Below are positions 52,455 to 60,669 of a stretch of DNA of 64,000 nucleotides, piece by piece; the stretch's first letter is position 1, and every line of letters starts with the position of its first letter. The DNA comes from Candidatus Enterococcus leclercqii (GTDB lineage Bacteria > Bacillota > Bacilli > Lactobacillales > Enterococcaceae): positions 310,001 to 374,000 of the forward strand of contig NZ_MAEH01000014.1 in NCBI RefSeq assembly GCF_009933135.1, given 5' to 3'. Made by a program: the position numbers and the translations under genes. Under the pieces are notes generated by a model, which was not told where the DNA came from, did not search any database, and saw only the letters and a program-made list of their open reading frames with translations.

Positions 52455-53536
52455 TCGCGAAGGTCTCGAAGGGAATGGTTGCTTTTTATGTAGGAATTAC
52501 GGCTTTTTTGGCGATGATCCTTGTACTGTTTTCCTTTTTACATGCCAATAATATCCATCGCTGGTGGCAAGTATTGTTTGAAAGTCAAATTTTCTTTATT
52601 CCTATGATTATCTACATCATGGTGATTTCTGTCGGGTTGGGTTTATTGGCCTATTTTCTGATTTCAGTTTTCCGGAAAAGTCTTTATGGAGAGATTGAAG
52701 AAAAGCTCCGCATTATGGCAGCTGGTAATTATGAAAACCCGTTAGTGACTGAAGCCATACCCCATTCGAAAGAAAATCATTACATTGCTGCAATTGACAA
52801 GGATATTCAGGAGATTGCCAAAAAAATGCAGGAAATTTCTGCTGAATTGCAGCAGCTGAACAGCCGACCACAATTGGTGGCAGGACAAACCAAAGAAGAA
52901 ATACTGGAAATCGAGCGGCATCGTCTTGCCCGGGAACTTCACGATTCGGTTTCGCAACAATTGTTTGCAGCTATGATGATGCTATCGGCAATCAACGAGA
53001 AAGCCAAAAAAGACCACATACCAGAAGCGCAGCAAAAACAATTGGAGATGGTCACAGATATCATCAATGCTTCTCAATCGGAAATGCGGGCGTTGCTCTT
53101 GCACTTGCGACCAATAAGTTTGGAAGGAAAAAGCTTACGTCAAGGGATCGAGCAATTATTAAAAGAACTTCAATCCAAAATTAAGATTGATCTTAAATGG
53201 GATGTTGAAGATGTCTCTTTGCCTACAGGAATTGAAGACCAGCTCTTTCGTGTCGTACAGGAGCTGTTGTCTAATACATTGCGGCATGCCAAAGCACAAG
53301 AATTGGAGGTCTATCTCCATAAGATTGAGCAAAATGTTTTGCTGCGAATCATTGATGATGGCGTCGGCTTTGATACTTCACAGCAAAAGGCCGGCAGCTA
53401 CGGCTTGATGAATATCCGAGAACGAATCGCAGGTATCGGTGGTACGGTCAAGATTATCAGCTTTAAAGGTCAGGGAACCAGTATTGAAATCAAAGTACCA
53501 TTGGTAAGCTTGACCAGTGAAAACAGTAAAGATTGA
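52451..53536 (+). CDS. liaS: Sensor histidine kinase LiaS
   Basis: A 361-residue HPK7 kinase. Two membrane helices (about 10-30 and 50-75) with a short external loop are followed by a HAMP-like segment, the HisKA_3 phosphoacceptor RHRLARELHDSVSQQLF and the HATPase (LSNTLRHAKAQ, IIDDGVGFD, GLMNIRERI). The short loop fits an intramembrane-sensing kinase that responds to lipid II-cycle or membrane stress such as daptomycin or bacitracin. Coupled to liaF; liaR follows after 38 bp. Confidence 0.95.
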   Translation: MIAKVSKGMVAFYVGITAFLAMILVLFSFLHANNIHRWWQVLFESQIFFIPMIIYIMVISVGLGLLAYFLISVFRKSLYGEIEEKLRIMAAGNYENPLVTEAIPHSKENHYIAAIDKDIQEIAKKMQEISAELQQLNSRPQLVAGQTKEEILEIERHRLARELHDSVSQQLFAAMMMLSAINEKAKKDHIPEAQQKQLEMVTDIINASQSEMRALLLHLRPISLEGKSLRQGIEQLLKELQSKIKIDLKWDVEDVSLPTGIEDQLFRVVQELLSNTLRHAKAQELEVYLHKIEQNVLLRIIDDGVGFDTSQQKAGSYGLMNIRERIAGIGGTVKIISFKGQGTSIEIKVPLVSLTSENSKD

Positions 53537-53574
53537 GTCGGCGTGAGCCGCATTGAAAGAGGAGGGGGTTCACG

Positions 53575-54204
53575 ATGATTCGTGTATTGCTTGTTGATGA
53601 CCATGAGATGGTCAGGTTGGGAGTGTCGTCTTATCTCTCCATTCAGGATGATATCGAGGTTGTTGGAGAAGCTGAAAATGGTCGAATCGGCTATGAGAAG
53701 GCATTGGCTTTACGTCCGGACGTGATTTTGATGGATTTGGTAATGGAAGAGATGGACGGCATCGAATCAACCAAGCTGATTTTGCGAGATTGGCCAGAAG
53801 CTAAGATTTTAATTGTGACTAGCTTTATTGACGATGAAAAAGTCTATCCGGCAATTGAGGCAGGGGCTGCCGGCTATCTTTTGAAAACTTCTACTGCCCA
53901 CGAAATTGCAGATGCGATTCGCGCGACACAACGAGGAGAACGGGTATTAGAACCGGAAGTGACCTCCAAAATGATGGACAAGATGACGGGGCGTTACCAG
54001 ATTTTGCATGATGATCTCACCAATCGTGAGTTGGAGATTTTGATGTTAATCGCACAAGGCAAGAGCAACCAAGAAATCGCAGACGAATTGTTTATCACTT
54101 TGAAGACAGTCAAAACCCATGTTTCCAATATCTTATCCAAGTTGGAAGTCGAAGATCGGACCCAAGCAGCAATCTATGCCTTTAAACATGGCATGATAAA
54201 ATAG
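53575..54204 (+). CDS. liaR: Response regulator LiaR
   Basis: A 209-residue NarL/LuxR-type regulator: receiver domain with [10 protein letters not shown] and phosphoacceptor Asp in [13 protein letters not shown], Lys in YLLKTS, then the LuxR HTH ([40 protein letters not shown]). It activates envelope-stress genes. GGAGGGGG is the ribosome binding site. End of the liaFSR operon. Confidence 0.96.
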   Translation: MIRVLLVDDHEMVRLGVSSYLSIQDDIEVVGEAENGRIGYEKALALRPDVILMDLVMEEMDGIESTKLILRDWPEAKILIVTSFIDDEKVYPAIEAGAAGYLLKTSTAHEIADAIRATQRGERVLEPEVTSKMMDKMTGRYQILHDDLTNRELEILMLIAQGKSNQEIADELFITLKTVKTHVSNILSKLEVEDRTQAAIYAFKHGMIK

Positions 54205-54207
54205 TAA

Positions 54208-54242
54208 AAAGACCTCGTCATTAGTTTTTTGACGAGGTCTTT
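54208..54242 (+). terminator. Terminator of liaFSR
   Basis: Perfect 13-bp stem AAAGACCTCGTCA/TGACGAGGTCTTT (54208-54220 with 54230-54242). The loop holds most T residues. The A-rich 5' flank also gives a T-run on the minus strand. Confidence 0.88.
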
Positions 54243-54322
54243 GTTATACTAAAGCAGACAGAGAGCAGCGTTTTAAACGCATGTTGAGAATAAGCGGTCC
54301 CTATAAGAGAATCCGCTATTTT
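54242..54322 (+). promoter_or_regulatory. ktrA promoter and leader hairpin
   Basis: Extended -10 TGT-TATACT (54242-54250) abuts the liaR terminator. AATAAGCGG/CCGCTATT (54289-54297 with 54313-54320) followed by TTTG lies just before the ribosome binding site. Too short for a ydaO c-di-AMP riboswitch. Confidence 0.45.
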
Positions 54323-54347
54323 GACAAGAAACCAAAAGGAGTTCACT

Positions 54348-55013
54348 ATGAAACAAAACTATGCAATCATCGGTTTGGGACGTTTTGGAGGTAGTATTTG
54401 TCGTACCCTCATCGAGTCTGGTCAGGAGGTTTTGGCCATTGACAGCAACGAAGACCGGGTCAATGAATACATGAATATCGCTACACACGCAGTGGTGGGC
54501 AACGCGCAAGATGAGATGACGTTAAAGTCGTTGGGAATCAGAAATTTCGATCACGTAATCGTTGCAATTGGTGAAGATATTCAGGCATCTATTCTGGTGA
54601 CATTAATGGTCAAAGAAATGGGCGTGCCCAACGTCTTGGCAAAAGCGCAAAACGAATACCATGCGCGAGTACTAGAAAAAATCGGTGCAGATCGGGTGGT
54701 CCATCCGGAGCGGGACATGGGTATTCGAATCGCTCATAATCTGGTCTCTAAGAATATTTTGGATTATGTCGAACTGTCAGATGACTATTCGTTGGCGGAG
54801 ATCCGGGTCTCCAATCCTAAGTTTTTCAACAAAACACTGCTGGAATTAAATTTTAGACAACGGTTCGGATTGACTGTTGTGGGGATTCGCCGCGTAAACG
54901 GGAAAGTCGTCGTATCTCCGACAGCTGATGAGATTGTTCAACAAAACGACAATCTGCTAGTAATTGGTGAAACTGATGATGTGGATGTTTTAGATAATAA
55001 AATGAATGATTAG
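54348..55013 (+). CDS. ktrA: Potassium uptake regulatory subunit KtrA (TrkA family)
   Basis: A 221-residue cytoplasmic RCK protein. RCK_N Rossmann domain AIIGLGRFGGSI (GxGxxG), acidic ribose-binding AIDSNE, then RCK_C (about 140-221). The octamer gates a Ktr/Trk membrane channel; RCK_C domains of this type bind c-di-AMP in related Firmicutes, and the window also encodes the cyclase CdaA. No channel subunit gene is adjacent. AAAGGAG selects ATG 54348. Confidence 0.92.
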   Translation: MKQNYAIIGLGRFGGSICRTLIESGQEVLAIDSNEDRVNEYMNIATHAVVGNAQDEMTLKSLGIRNFDHVIVAIGEDIQASILVTLMVKEMGVPNVLAKAQNEYHARVLEKIGADRVVHPERDMGIRIAHNLVSKNILDYVELSDDYSLAEIRVSNPKFFNKTLLELNFRQRFGLTVVGIRRVNGKVVVSPTADEIVQQNDNLLVIGETDDVDVLDNKMND

Positions 55014-55027
55014 GGAGTGTGTGATAA

Positions 55028-55324
55028 ATGAAAATAACTATCAAACCAGAAGCGTTGGCTTGGTTCAAAAGTGAGTTGGAGATTCCTAAAGGGCAAGGTG
55101 TGCGATTCTTCGGGAAAGTATATGGAAAAACGGATGTTCATGACGGATTTTCTATTGGCATGAACGTGGATACTCCGGAAAAACCCATTGCAGAGACGAC
55201 GGAAGAGGGAATTTTATTTTTTGCAGATGAAGCGGACGAATGGTTCTTTAAAGGCTATGATCTAATTGTGGCTTATGACGAGAAGCTGAATGAGCCAAAA
55301 TATGAGTTTTCCGAAGCAAAATAA
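55028..55324 (+). CDS. HesB/IscA-like (YneR-type) protein without cysteines
   Basis: A 98-residue member of the HesB-like fold (KITIKPEALAWFKSEL, GVRFFGKVYG, DGFSIGMNVDTPE, ILFFADEADEWFFKGYDLIVAYDE). It has no cysteine at all, so it cannot ligate Fe-S clusters in the IscA manner; this is usual for the YneR-like Firmicutes branch, whose function is unknown. It follows ktrA by 14 bp. Confidence 0.82.
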   Translation: MKITIKPEALAWFKSELEIPKGQGVRFFGKVYGKTDVHDGFSIGMNVDTPEKPIAETTEEGILFFADEADEWFFKGYDLIVAYDEKLNEPKYEFSEAK

Positions 55325-55351
55325 CTGAAGCACTGCAGCCTATTTTCTTGC

Positions 55352-55481
55352 TGATATAATAGAGGCTGTCATAGCAATAACGTGAAAACCAGCAACTTTG
55401 GCAAAACAATTTCAATCGATGGAAATAATTGGTAAAAAGAGAGAACAGCGGCGGCCGTACTTTGCGGTGGTCGCTTTTTTT
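55352..55481 (+). ncRNA. Candidate small RNA with own promoter and terminator
   Basis: Extended -10 TGA-TATAAT (55352-55360; start near 55367) is followed by about 80 nt without an open frame and a terminator AGCGGCGGCCG/CGGTGGTCGCT (55447-55457 with 55465-55475; several G-U pairs) with T7. The predicted transcript is about 115 nt. It could also be a second terminator for ktrA-hesB with a chance -10. Confidence 0.45.
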
Positions 55482-55701
55482 AGGAGACAGTAGGTAACAA
55501 GTAGGTGTAACTTGCTAACAGAGCTTAATACAAGCGAATAATTATAAATAGAGTGATCCATCCAGTGGAAAGCAAATTCCAGACAAAAGCCAGTTCTTTG
55601 CGGTGCAAAGTTCAAAGATGGCTCAGCCAACTTTTCAACGGGAATTTAGTAGTCACCACAGAGAACTGTGTTGCGCTGTAGGGTCCGTACGTTTTGACCT
55701 G

Positions 55702-55710
55702 TGTTATAAT
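55702..55710 (+). promoter_or_regulatory. Extended -10 promoter of the GT2 gene
   Basis: TGT-TATAAT, 27 bp before the ATG. The stretch 55482-55701 holds no gene or hairpin I can support. Confidence 0.6.
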
Positions 55711-55737
55711 TAAAATATCAGAGGATGGTGTGAGTTT

Positions 55738-56691
55738 ATGTTATCGATTATCGTACCTTGCTACAACGAAGAGGCTACGCTGCCCTTATTTGTTGCTGCT
55801 GTTGAGCAAGTCAATGAGACGATGCAAGAGCCGTTGGAATACATTTTTATCAACGATGGATCAACGGATAAGACCTTGACGGTGATTAAGTCACTGTATC
55901 AGAAGTATCCTGAGAAAGTCCGCTTTTTGTCCTTTTCTCGAAATTTTGGCAAGGAGGCGGCTCTTTACGCTGGATTGAAGTCGGCACAAGGGGAGCTTGT
56001 GACGGTGATGGATGCCGATTTGCAGGATCCACCAGAGCTCTTGCCGGACATGGTTCACCTAATTCGTCAAGGAGAATACGACTGTATTGGGACGCGTCGA
56101 ACAGATCGTGAAGGAGAGCCCAAAATCCGCAGCTTTTTTGCAAAGACTTTTTACCGTTTGGTGAATCGCATTGGACAGACGGAGATGGTTGATGGCGCTC
56201 GTGATTTTCGGATGATGACACGCCAAATGGTCGATGCCGTTTTGGAACTGACAGAGTACAATCGCTTTTCAAAAGGTATTTTTAGTTGGGTAGGCTTTAA
56301 GACGAAATACCTTTCCTATGAAAATCGGGAGCGGGCAGCGGGAGAAACATCTTGGTCTTTTTGGAGTCTTTTTAAATACTCGATTGATGGTATCGTTAAT
56401 TTTTCGGAGGCACCGTTGAATATAGCCTCAATTATCGGTGGGATTGCTTGTGTCGGATCCGTTGTTGCGTTACTCTTCATTGTTATTCGTGCATTACTCT
56501 TTGGCGATCCCACTGCCGGTTGGCCATCGCTAGTTTCGATTCTGCTTTTTGTCAGCGGGATGCAATTGTTATGTATCGGTATCATTGGGAAATACATCGG
56601 AAAAATCTTTTTGGAGACCAAACGCCGTCCCATCTATCTAATAAAAGAAACTGAAAAAGACATAGAAGAAAGAAAAACAATCCAAAATTAA
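55738..56691 (+). CDS. Undecaprenyl-phosphate glycosyltransferase (GtrB/DPM1-like GT2)
   Basis: A 317-residue polyprenyl-phosphate GT2. LSIIVPCYNEEATLPLF, FINDGSTDKT, SFSRNFGKEAALYAGL and TVMDADLQDPPELL are the DPM1/GtrB signatures with the DxD-type metal site. Two C-terminal helices (about 225-250 and 260-285) anchor it. Such enzymes load glucose or another sugar onto undecaprenyl phosphate for glycosylation of wall polymers outside. No flippase or GT-C partner is adjacent. Confidence 0.9.
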   Translation: MLSIIVPCYNEEATLPLFVAAVEQVNETMQEPLEYIFINDGSTDKTLTVIKSLYQKYPEKVRFLSFSRNFGKEAALYAGLKSAQGELVTVMDADLQDPPELLPDMVHLIRQGEYDCIGTRRTDREGEPKIRSFFAKTFYRLVNRIGQTEMVDGARDFRMMTRQMVDAVLELTEYNRFSKGIFSWVGFKTKYLSYENRERAAGETSWSFWSLFKYSIDGIVNFSEAPLNIASIIGGIACVGSVVALLFIVIRALLFGDPTAGWPSLVSILLFVSGMQLLCIGIIGKYIGKIFLETKRRPIYLIKETEKDIEERKTIQN

Positions 56692-56740
56692 AAAAACGTC
56701 ACCGGCTTTCATGAGCATCAGAAAGCCGGTGACGTTTTTT
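56691..56740. terminator. Bidirectional terminator between the GT2 and dehydrogenase genes
   Basis: Perfect 20-bp inverted repeat (56691-56710 with 56721-56740) with A6/T6 ends and a 10-nt loop; works for both convergent genes. Confidence 0.96.
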
Positions 56741-56752
56741 ATTGTAAATAAA

Positions 56753-57700
56753 TCAATACCCCTCAGTAAGTGAGACTTGGTTTTGAGCCAATTCACCAGT
56801 CGCTACAAAACAGGAAAGATTATTCAAAAAGATCTCCAGAAAGGCTTTTTGAAAATGTGGGGTCATGCCGGAAATATGTGGCGTGATAATGCAGTTTTCC
56901 AACTGCCACAATGGGTGACCCTGAGGTAGTGGCTCTTCTTCAAAGACATCCAAAAGAGCTTGTTGGATCTGCCCATTTTTCAGCGCAGCTACCAAAGCCG
57001 AAGTATCGACACTGGCGCCACGACCAACATTGATAAAGGTCCCGGTAGGATTCATGGTTTCAAAAAAGTCGCTATTATAAAGATGTGTGGTTTCGGGTGT
57101 CAATGGTAGGATGTTAATTACAAAATCAGCTTTTTGGCTCACTTCTTCTAGCTGATCTAAGCTGTAAGTCTTTGAAAAGTCGGCGACAGGGTGACCGGAA
57201 GTATTAATTCCAACCGGAGCTGCGCCAAGTGCTTGCAATAACTCAGCCAATTTTTGACCGATATGTCCAGTTCCTACTATTAAAATTTCTTGTTCGGTCA
57301 GGTAACGAAAGTGAATATCTTGGGCAGACCAACGTTCTAGCGATTGATTTTTTATTGTTTGCGTGAAGCCGCGAGTGGTCATCAAAATCGCTGCCAGCAC
57401 ATGTTCAGCAATCGCTTGTGCATGGATGCCACTGGAGTTTGACAAAAGGATATTTTTTTCACGAAATTTAGCCAGGGGCAGTGTGTCTACGCCGGCTGAA
57501 ATGGATTGAACCCATTTTAGAGTGCTGTCTGCGGAAAGCAAGTGTTCTTCCCATTCTTTGGACCAGCCAATCGTAAGTGTTACTGATGACCAGTCCAACT
57601 TTTCAGTTGTTGTTGTAAAGTGGTATTCGGGTGCTTTTTTTGCTATTTCAGCAAGCCACTCTTCTTTAAACTCACGGCTGGAAAGGATGATCTTTGACAT
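56753..57700 (-). CDS. D-2-hydroxyacid dehydrogenase
   Basis: A 315-residue NAD(P)-dependent oxidoreductase. ILIVGTGHIGQKLAELL is the Rossmann motif, FINVGRGASVDTSALVAAL and DVFEEEPLPQGHPLW are conserved, and TPHISG holds the catalytic His. Substrate (a 2-ketoacid) is not defined; the N-terminal half is divergent from D-LDH and VanH types. AAGGAG lies 8 nt before ATG 57700; the GTG at 57709 is too close to it. Monocistronic. Confidence 0.9.
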   Translation of the reverse strand: MSKIILSSREFKEEWLAEIAKKAPEYHFTTTTEKLDWSSVTLTIGWSKEWEEHLLSADSTLKWVQSISAGVDTLPLAKFREKNILLSNSSGIHAQAIAEHVLAAILMTTRGFTQTIKNQSLERWSAQDIHFRYLTEQEILIVGTGHIGQKLAELLQALGAAPVGINTSGHPVADFSKTYSLDQLEEVSQKADFVINILPLTPETTHLYNSDFFETMNPTGTFINVGRGASVDTSALVAALKNGQIQQALLDVFEEEPLPQGHPLWQLENCIITPHISGMTPHFQKAFLEIFLNNLSCFVATGELAQNQVSLTEGY

Positions 57701-57774
57701 GTCCTTCACTCCTTTTTCTGTTTGCCAGTCAAAAGGTATCTAACTGACGTCACTGTCAGTGTAGCAGAAGCTGA

Positions 57775-57815
57775 AAAAAAAGACATTTTCTCCGCTTGGG
57801 AGTAAAATGTCTTTT
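57775..57815. terminator. Terminator for the DUF1189 gene (bidirectional)
   Basis: AAAAGACATTTT..CTCC pairs with GGGAG-T-AAAATGTCTTTT (57778-57793 with 57798-57815), with a minus-strand T8. Confidence 0.85.
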
Positions 57816-57826
57816 CTTGTCGACGA

Positions 57827-58633
57827 TTAAACTTGAGATTGACGCCGAGGCAGTCCCTTACTGGCTTGACTGTAGATGAATAAGGTGGCCAAGATAATGA
57901 ACAGAGAGGTGTCAAAGTCTAATGTGAAGACACCGATTAAAGCAGAGAGGATCACTGGCAAGGTTCCACAAAAAATCAAAATCTTCAGGTTTTCAAAGAA
58001 AGTGACTTGAATCCCCTTGAGAGCCGCCATCAGTGAAGCACCAATACAGGCAATCAAAATCGTCATCACTAGATTGATAAATGAAGGGTAGACAGAGACG
58101 AGTAAAGTGATCAAAATCATCCACCAAGGAACACTGTTTTCAGCGAGATAGGTGCGAATATGGGCCCCATCAAGGCTGTTGAGTCCTTGGTCGTAGGGAA
58201 TCTCTAATAAGTTGCTGCCTAAAATTTGATTGGTCAGTCCCGAAGAAGGAAGTGCCACGACAAGTTCATCTGGCAACAAGCCAACACTTAAAAAGTTCCC
58301 CATCATATCTCCGGAAATATCAGTAGTGCTGCGTTTTCCCTCTGGATCAAAAGTAAAAATGATGGAGTTCGTCTGGTAAATAAAGCCTTCTGTTTTTTCT
58401 GTAGGGGTCAGTACCCCATTTTGGATCGTAAAATCCGGGATTTTCTGAGCGATTTTTTGTCCATCTGCCCGGACATCATTGAAAACTTGCAAGACGTTTG
58501 TTGTTATGGGAATAGCCAAAAACAGGCTTAATGCCAACAAGTATAAGACGACTTTGCCAAAACCCAGCAAGCGGGCATTTTTCAAATCTTTAAAACGATA
58601 AAAGGACGCAAGAAATAATTCACGAACTGTCAT
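57827..58633 (-). CDS. DUF1189 family membrane protein
   Basis: A 268-residue protein with an N-terminal helix (about 28-48), an external domain (about 50-165) and three to four C-terminal helices (about 170-260). ELFLASFYRFKDLKNAR at the start matches the DUF1189 (YihY/maltodextrin-operon-like) family. Function is unknown; some family members sit near sugar-transport genes, which is not the case here. AAAGGAG precedes the ATG. Confidence 0.8.
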   Translation of the reverse strand: MTVRELFLASFYRFKDLKNARLLGFGKVVLYLLALSLFLAIPITTNVLQVFNDVRADGQKIAQKIPDFTIQNGVLTPTEKTEGFIYQTNSIIFTFDPEGKRSTTDISGDMMGNFLSVGLLPDELVVALPSSGLTNQILGSNLLEIPYDQGLNSLDGAHIRTYLAENSVPWWMILITLLVSVYPSFINLVMTILIACIGASLMAALKGIQVTFFENLKILIFCGTLPVILSALIGVFTLDFDTSLFIILATLFIYSQASKGLPRRQSQV

Positions 58634-58938
58634 GATGAAAACTCCTTTAAAAACGATTGTTGCTAACGATAACCGTCGGCGATATGTACAATTCTAGCGG
58701 AGAATCATGGGAAACACAAGGACATCCTCGGGCCCTGGCAAAACAGAGGGACACATTTTTTGCAGAAGCGATTATTAATGGGAGAAAAAATATTACTTGG
58801 ATTTTCAGCAAAGAAAGTGGAAGCTGCTTATTTTGGTCAAGCCGCCACCAGGCTAGGCATATCTTTTGAACAACTGCGGTTTATTTGATAGTGTTTACAT
58901 GTGCTATTGATTAATTACAAATAACGGAGGGACCCATT
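58634..58938. promoter_or_regulatory. Divergent gap with a weak sodA promoter
   Basis: No convincing gene. Frames at 58657-58869 and 58778-58888 lack ribosome binding sites. TTGATA (58885-58890), a 17-bp spacer and TGATTA (58908-58913) may drive sodA. The AT-rich TGATTAATTACAAATAA near 58908-58924 is only vaguely Fur/PerR-like. Confidence 0.4.
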
Positions 58939-59547
58939 ATGACTTACACTTTACCAGATCTGCCTTACGCTTATGATGCATTGGAACCATACATCGATGT
59001 GGAAACGATGCACCTGCATCACGACAAACATCACAACACTTACGTTACAAATTTGAATGCGGCCATTGAAAAACATCCTGAATTAGGTGAAAAGTCTGTT
59101 GAAGAATTAATTGCCGATATGGCAGGGATTCCCGAAGACATTCGGACAGCTGTTCGCAACAATGGTGGCGGACATGCCAACCACAGCTTTTTCTGGGAAA
59201 TCATGGCACCGAATGCCGGTGGTGAACCGACGGGTGCAGTGAAGGCTGCTATCGATGACGCATTTGGTAGCTTTGACGAAATGAAAGAAGCTTTTAAAGC
59301 TGCAGCAGCCGGCCGTTTCGGTTCTGGTTGGGCTTGGGTGATCGTGGATGACGGCAAATTGGCAATCACATCGACACCAAATCAAGATTCTCCTTTGATG
59401 GATGGGAAAACACCAATCTTAGGTCTAGATGTTTGGGAACATGCCTACTATTTGAAATATAAAAATGTTCGTCCGGATTATATTGCAGCATTCTGGAATG
59501 TTGTGAATTGGGACAAAGTCAACGAACATTTTGAAAATGCAAAATAA
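58939..59547 (+). CDS. sodA: Manganese superoxide dismutase
   Basis: A 202-residue Mn/Fe-type SOD converting superoxide to peroxide and oxygen. [16 protein letters not shown] and [10 protein letters not shown] with the first metal His, [16 protein letters not shown] with the second, and [11 protein letters not shown] with metal Asp and His. The GGHANH/Gln pattern (TPNQDSPL) favours manganese. CGGAGGG is the ribosome binding site. Confidence 0.98.
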   Translation: MTYTLPDLPYAYDALEPYIDVETMHLHHDKHHNTYVTNLNAAIEKHPELGEKSVEELIADMAGIPEDIRTAVRNNGGGHANHSFFWEIMAPNAGGEPTGAVKAAIDDAFGSFDEMKEAFKAAAAGRFGSGWAWVIVDDGKLAITSTPNQDSPLMDGKTPILGLDVWEHAYYLKYKNVRPDYIAAFWNVVNWDKVNEHFENAK

Positions 59548-59562
59548 GTAGTTTACAATAAG

Positions 59563-59598
59563 GTGGAGAAGAACGTTTGTTTTTCTTCATCTTTTTTT
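59563..59598 (+). terminator. Terminator of sodA
   Basis: AGAAGAA/TTTCTTC-type stem (about 59565-59590) followed by T7 to 59598. Its 3' end runs to the ribosome binding site of the next gene. Confidence 0.7.
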
Positions 59599-59613
59599 GT
59601 GGAGTGGATAACT

Positions 59614-60099
59614 ATGTTAAAAAAGGTAGCGGTAAAAAATCAGGCCGAAGTCGAAGCCCTGTTTCCGGTAATTGAAGAAATCTGGCGGGAAGTATTTACG
59701 CCTATGATTGGCAAGGCGCAAGTGGACTATATGATGGAACACTATCAGTCAGTACCAGTCATTTTGGCAGAAATTAGGGAAGGTGCCCATTATTTTGCTC
59801 TTCGTGCAGCAAATGAAACGGTAGGCTACACAGCTTATGAGCTGAAAGATGACGAAATTTTGTTCATTAGTAAGCTTTATATACGTCAGGATTATCGTGG
59901 AAAAGGCTATATGCGAGACATTTTCGATTGGTACGAAAAATTAGCGAACTCCTTAGGTTGCAAGCAGCAATTGAAGGTCAATCAAGACAATCAGCGGGCA
60001 ATAGATATCTACCAACATCGGGGATTCTCAGTCATGAGAGAACAGATTGTTGCTATCGGATCAGGCTTCGTTATGAAGGATTACATTTTGGAAAAATGA
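59614..60099 (+). CDS. GNAT family N-acetyltransferase
   Basis: A 161-residue acetyltransferase. ILFISKLYIRQDYRGKGYMRDIFDWYEKLA contains the acetyl-CoA R/QxxGxG/A motif (RGKGYM), and LKVNQDNQRAIDIYQHRGF is motif B. Small-molecule or peptide substrate unknown. GTGGAGTGG precedes ATG 59614; the GTG at 59563 lies inside the sodA terminator. Confidence 0.9.
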   Translation: MLKKVAVKNQAEVEALFPVIEEIWREVFTPMIGKAQVDYMMEHYQSVPVILAEIREGAHYFALRAANETVGYTAYELKDDEILFISKLYIRQDYRGKGYMRDIFDWYEKLANSLGCKQQLKVNQDNQRAIDIYQHRGFSVMREQIVAIGSGFVMKDYILEK

Positions 60100-60100
60100 T

Positions 60101-60129
60101 TTGTCATCGCTTCCAAGATTCGCTATAAT
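60101..60129 (+). promoter_or_regulatory. Promoter of the second csp gene
   Basis: TTGTCA (60101-60106), exactly 17 bp, TATAAT (60124-60129). Leader of about 45 nt, much shorter than that of the csp gene at 14749, suggesting constitutive rather than cold-thermosensor control. Confidence 0.85.
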
Positions 60130-60179
60130 TGACTTACCGGTGAAAATCGGTCACTAATTTTTTGGAGGCTACACAAAAC

Positions 60180-60380
60180 ATGGAACACGGAAAAGTGAAA
60201 TGGTTTAACAACGAAAAAGGGTTTGGTTTCATTACGACTGACGGTGGCGACGATGTATTCGTACACTTCTCAGCAATCCAAGGAGACGGCTTCAAATCCC
60301 TTGAAGAAGGTCAAGACGTTGAATTCACGATTGTTGAAGGCGAACGGGGACCACAAGCTGCTGAAGTGACTAAATTATAA
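60180..60380 (+). CDS. Cold-shock protein (second copy)
   Basis: A 66-residue cold-shock domain with KVKWFN, RNP1 KGFGFI and RNP2 VFVHF; the [10 protein letters not shown] block is identical to the protein at 14749. GGAGG lies 11 nt before ATG 60180. The TTG at 60162 would start inside that site. Confidence 0.96.
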   Translation: MEHGKVKWFNNEKGFGFITTDGGDDVFVHFSAIQGDGFKSLEEGQDVEFTIVEGERGPQAAEVTKL

Positions 60381-60412
60381 TCACTGCAGTTGTCAGTACC
60401 GACAAGCCAGCG

Positions 60413-60442
60413 AAGAGGAGACCGCGTGTCGCCTCTTTTTTT
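60413..60442 (+). terminator. Terminator of the second csp gene
   Basis: AAGAGG-A-GAC/GTC-G-CCTCTT with one mismatch, CGCGT loop and T7. Confidence 0.85.
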
Positions 60443-60599
60443 GTTCTAAAATCAAAATCCTTTACTTAAAAAGCAACAGGTTAGATGAGGCCCATCAAAG
60501 GAATTTTTATACAAAATTTGATTTCAGATGTTTCGTAGTGTTTCAAAGGTGTTGCAAAACTGTTAAAGTTGTGTGATAAACATTTTCTGCCGTTGCTGA

Positions 60600-60635
60600 T
60601 TGTCGGGGGTTGTGGCAGAATTTATACGTTATACT
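60600..60635 (+). promoter_or_regulatory. Promoter of the LCP gene
   Basis: TTGTCG (60600-60605), 17 bp, TATACG (60623-60628); an alternative -10 TATACT lies at 60630-60635. Confidence 0.5.
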
Positions 60636-60669
60636 GAAAAAAATCACAAAGTTAAAGATGAGGTGTCCT

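Noticed and set aside
54251-54347. c-di-AMP (ydaO) riboswitch before ktrA
   Set aside because: The leader is under 100 nt and shows only one small hairpin, too short for the ydaO fold.
58657-58888. Small gene or pseudogene between DUF1189 and sodA
   Set aside because: Frames of 70 and 36 residues look weakly protein-like, but neither has a ribosome binding site and no homologue is recognised.
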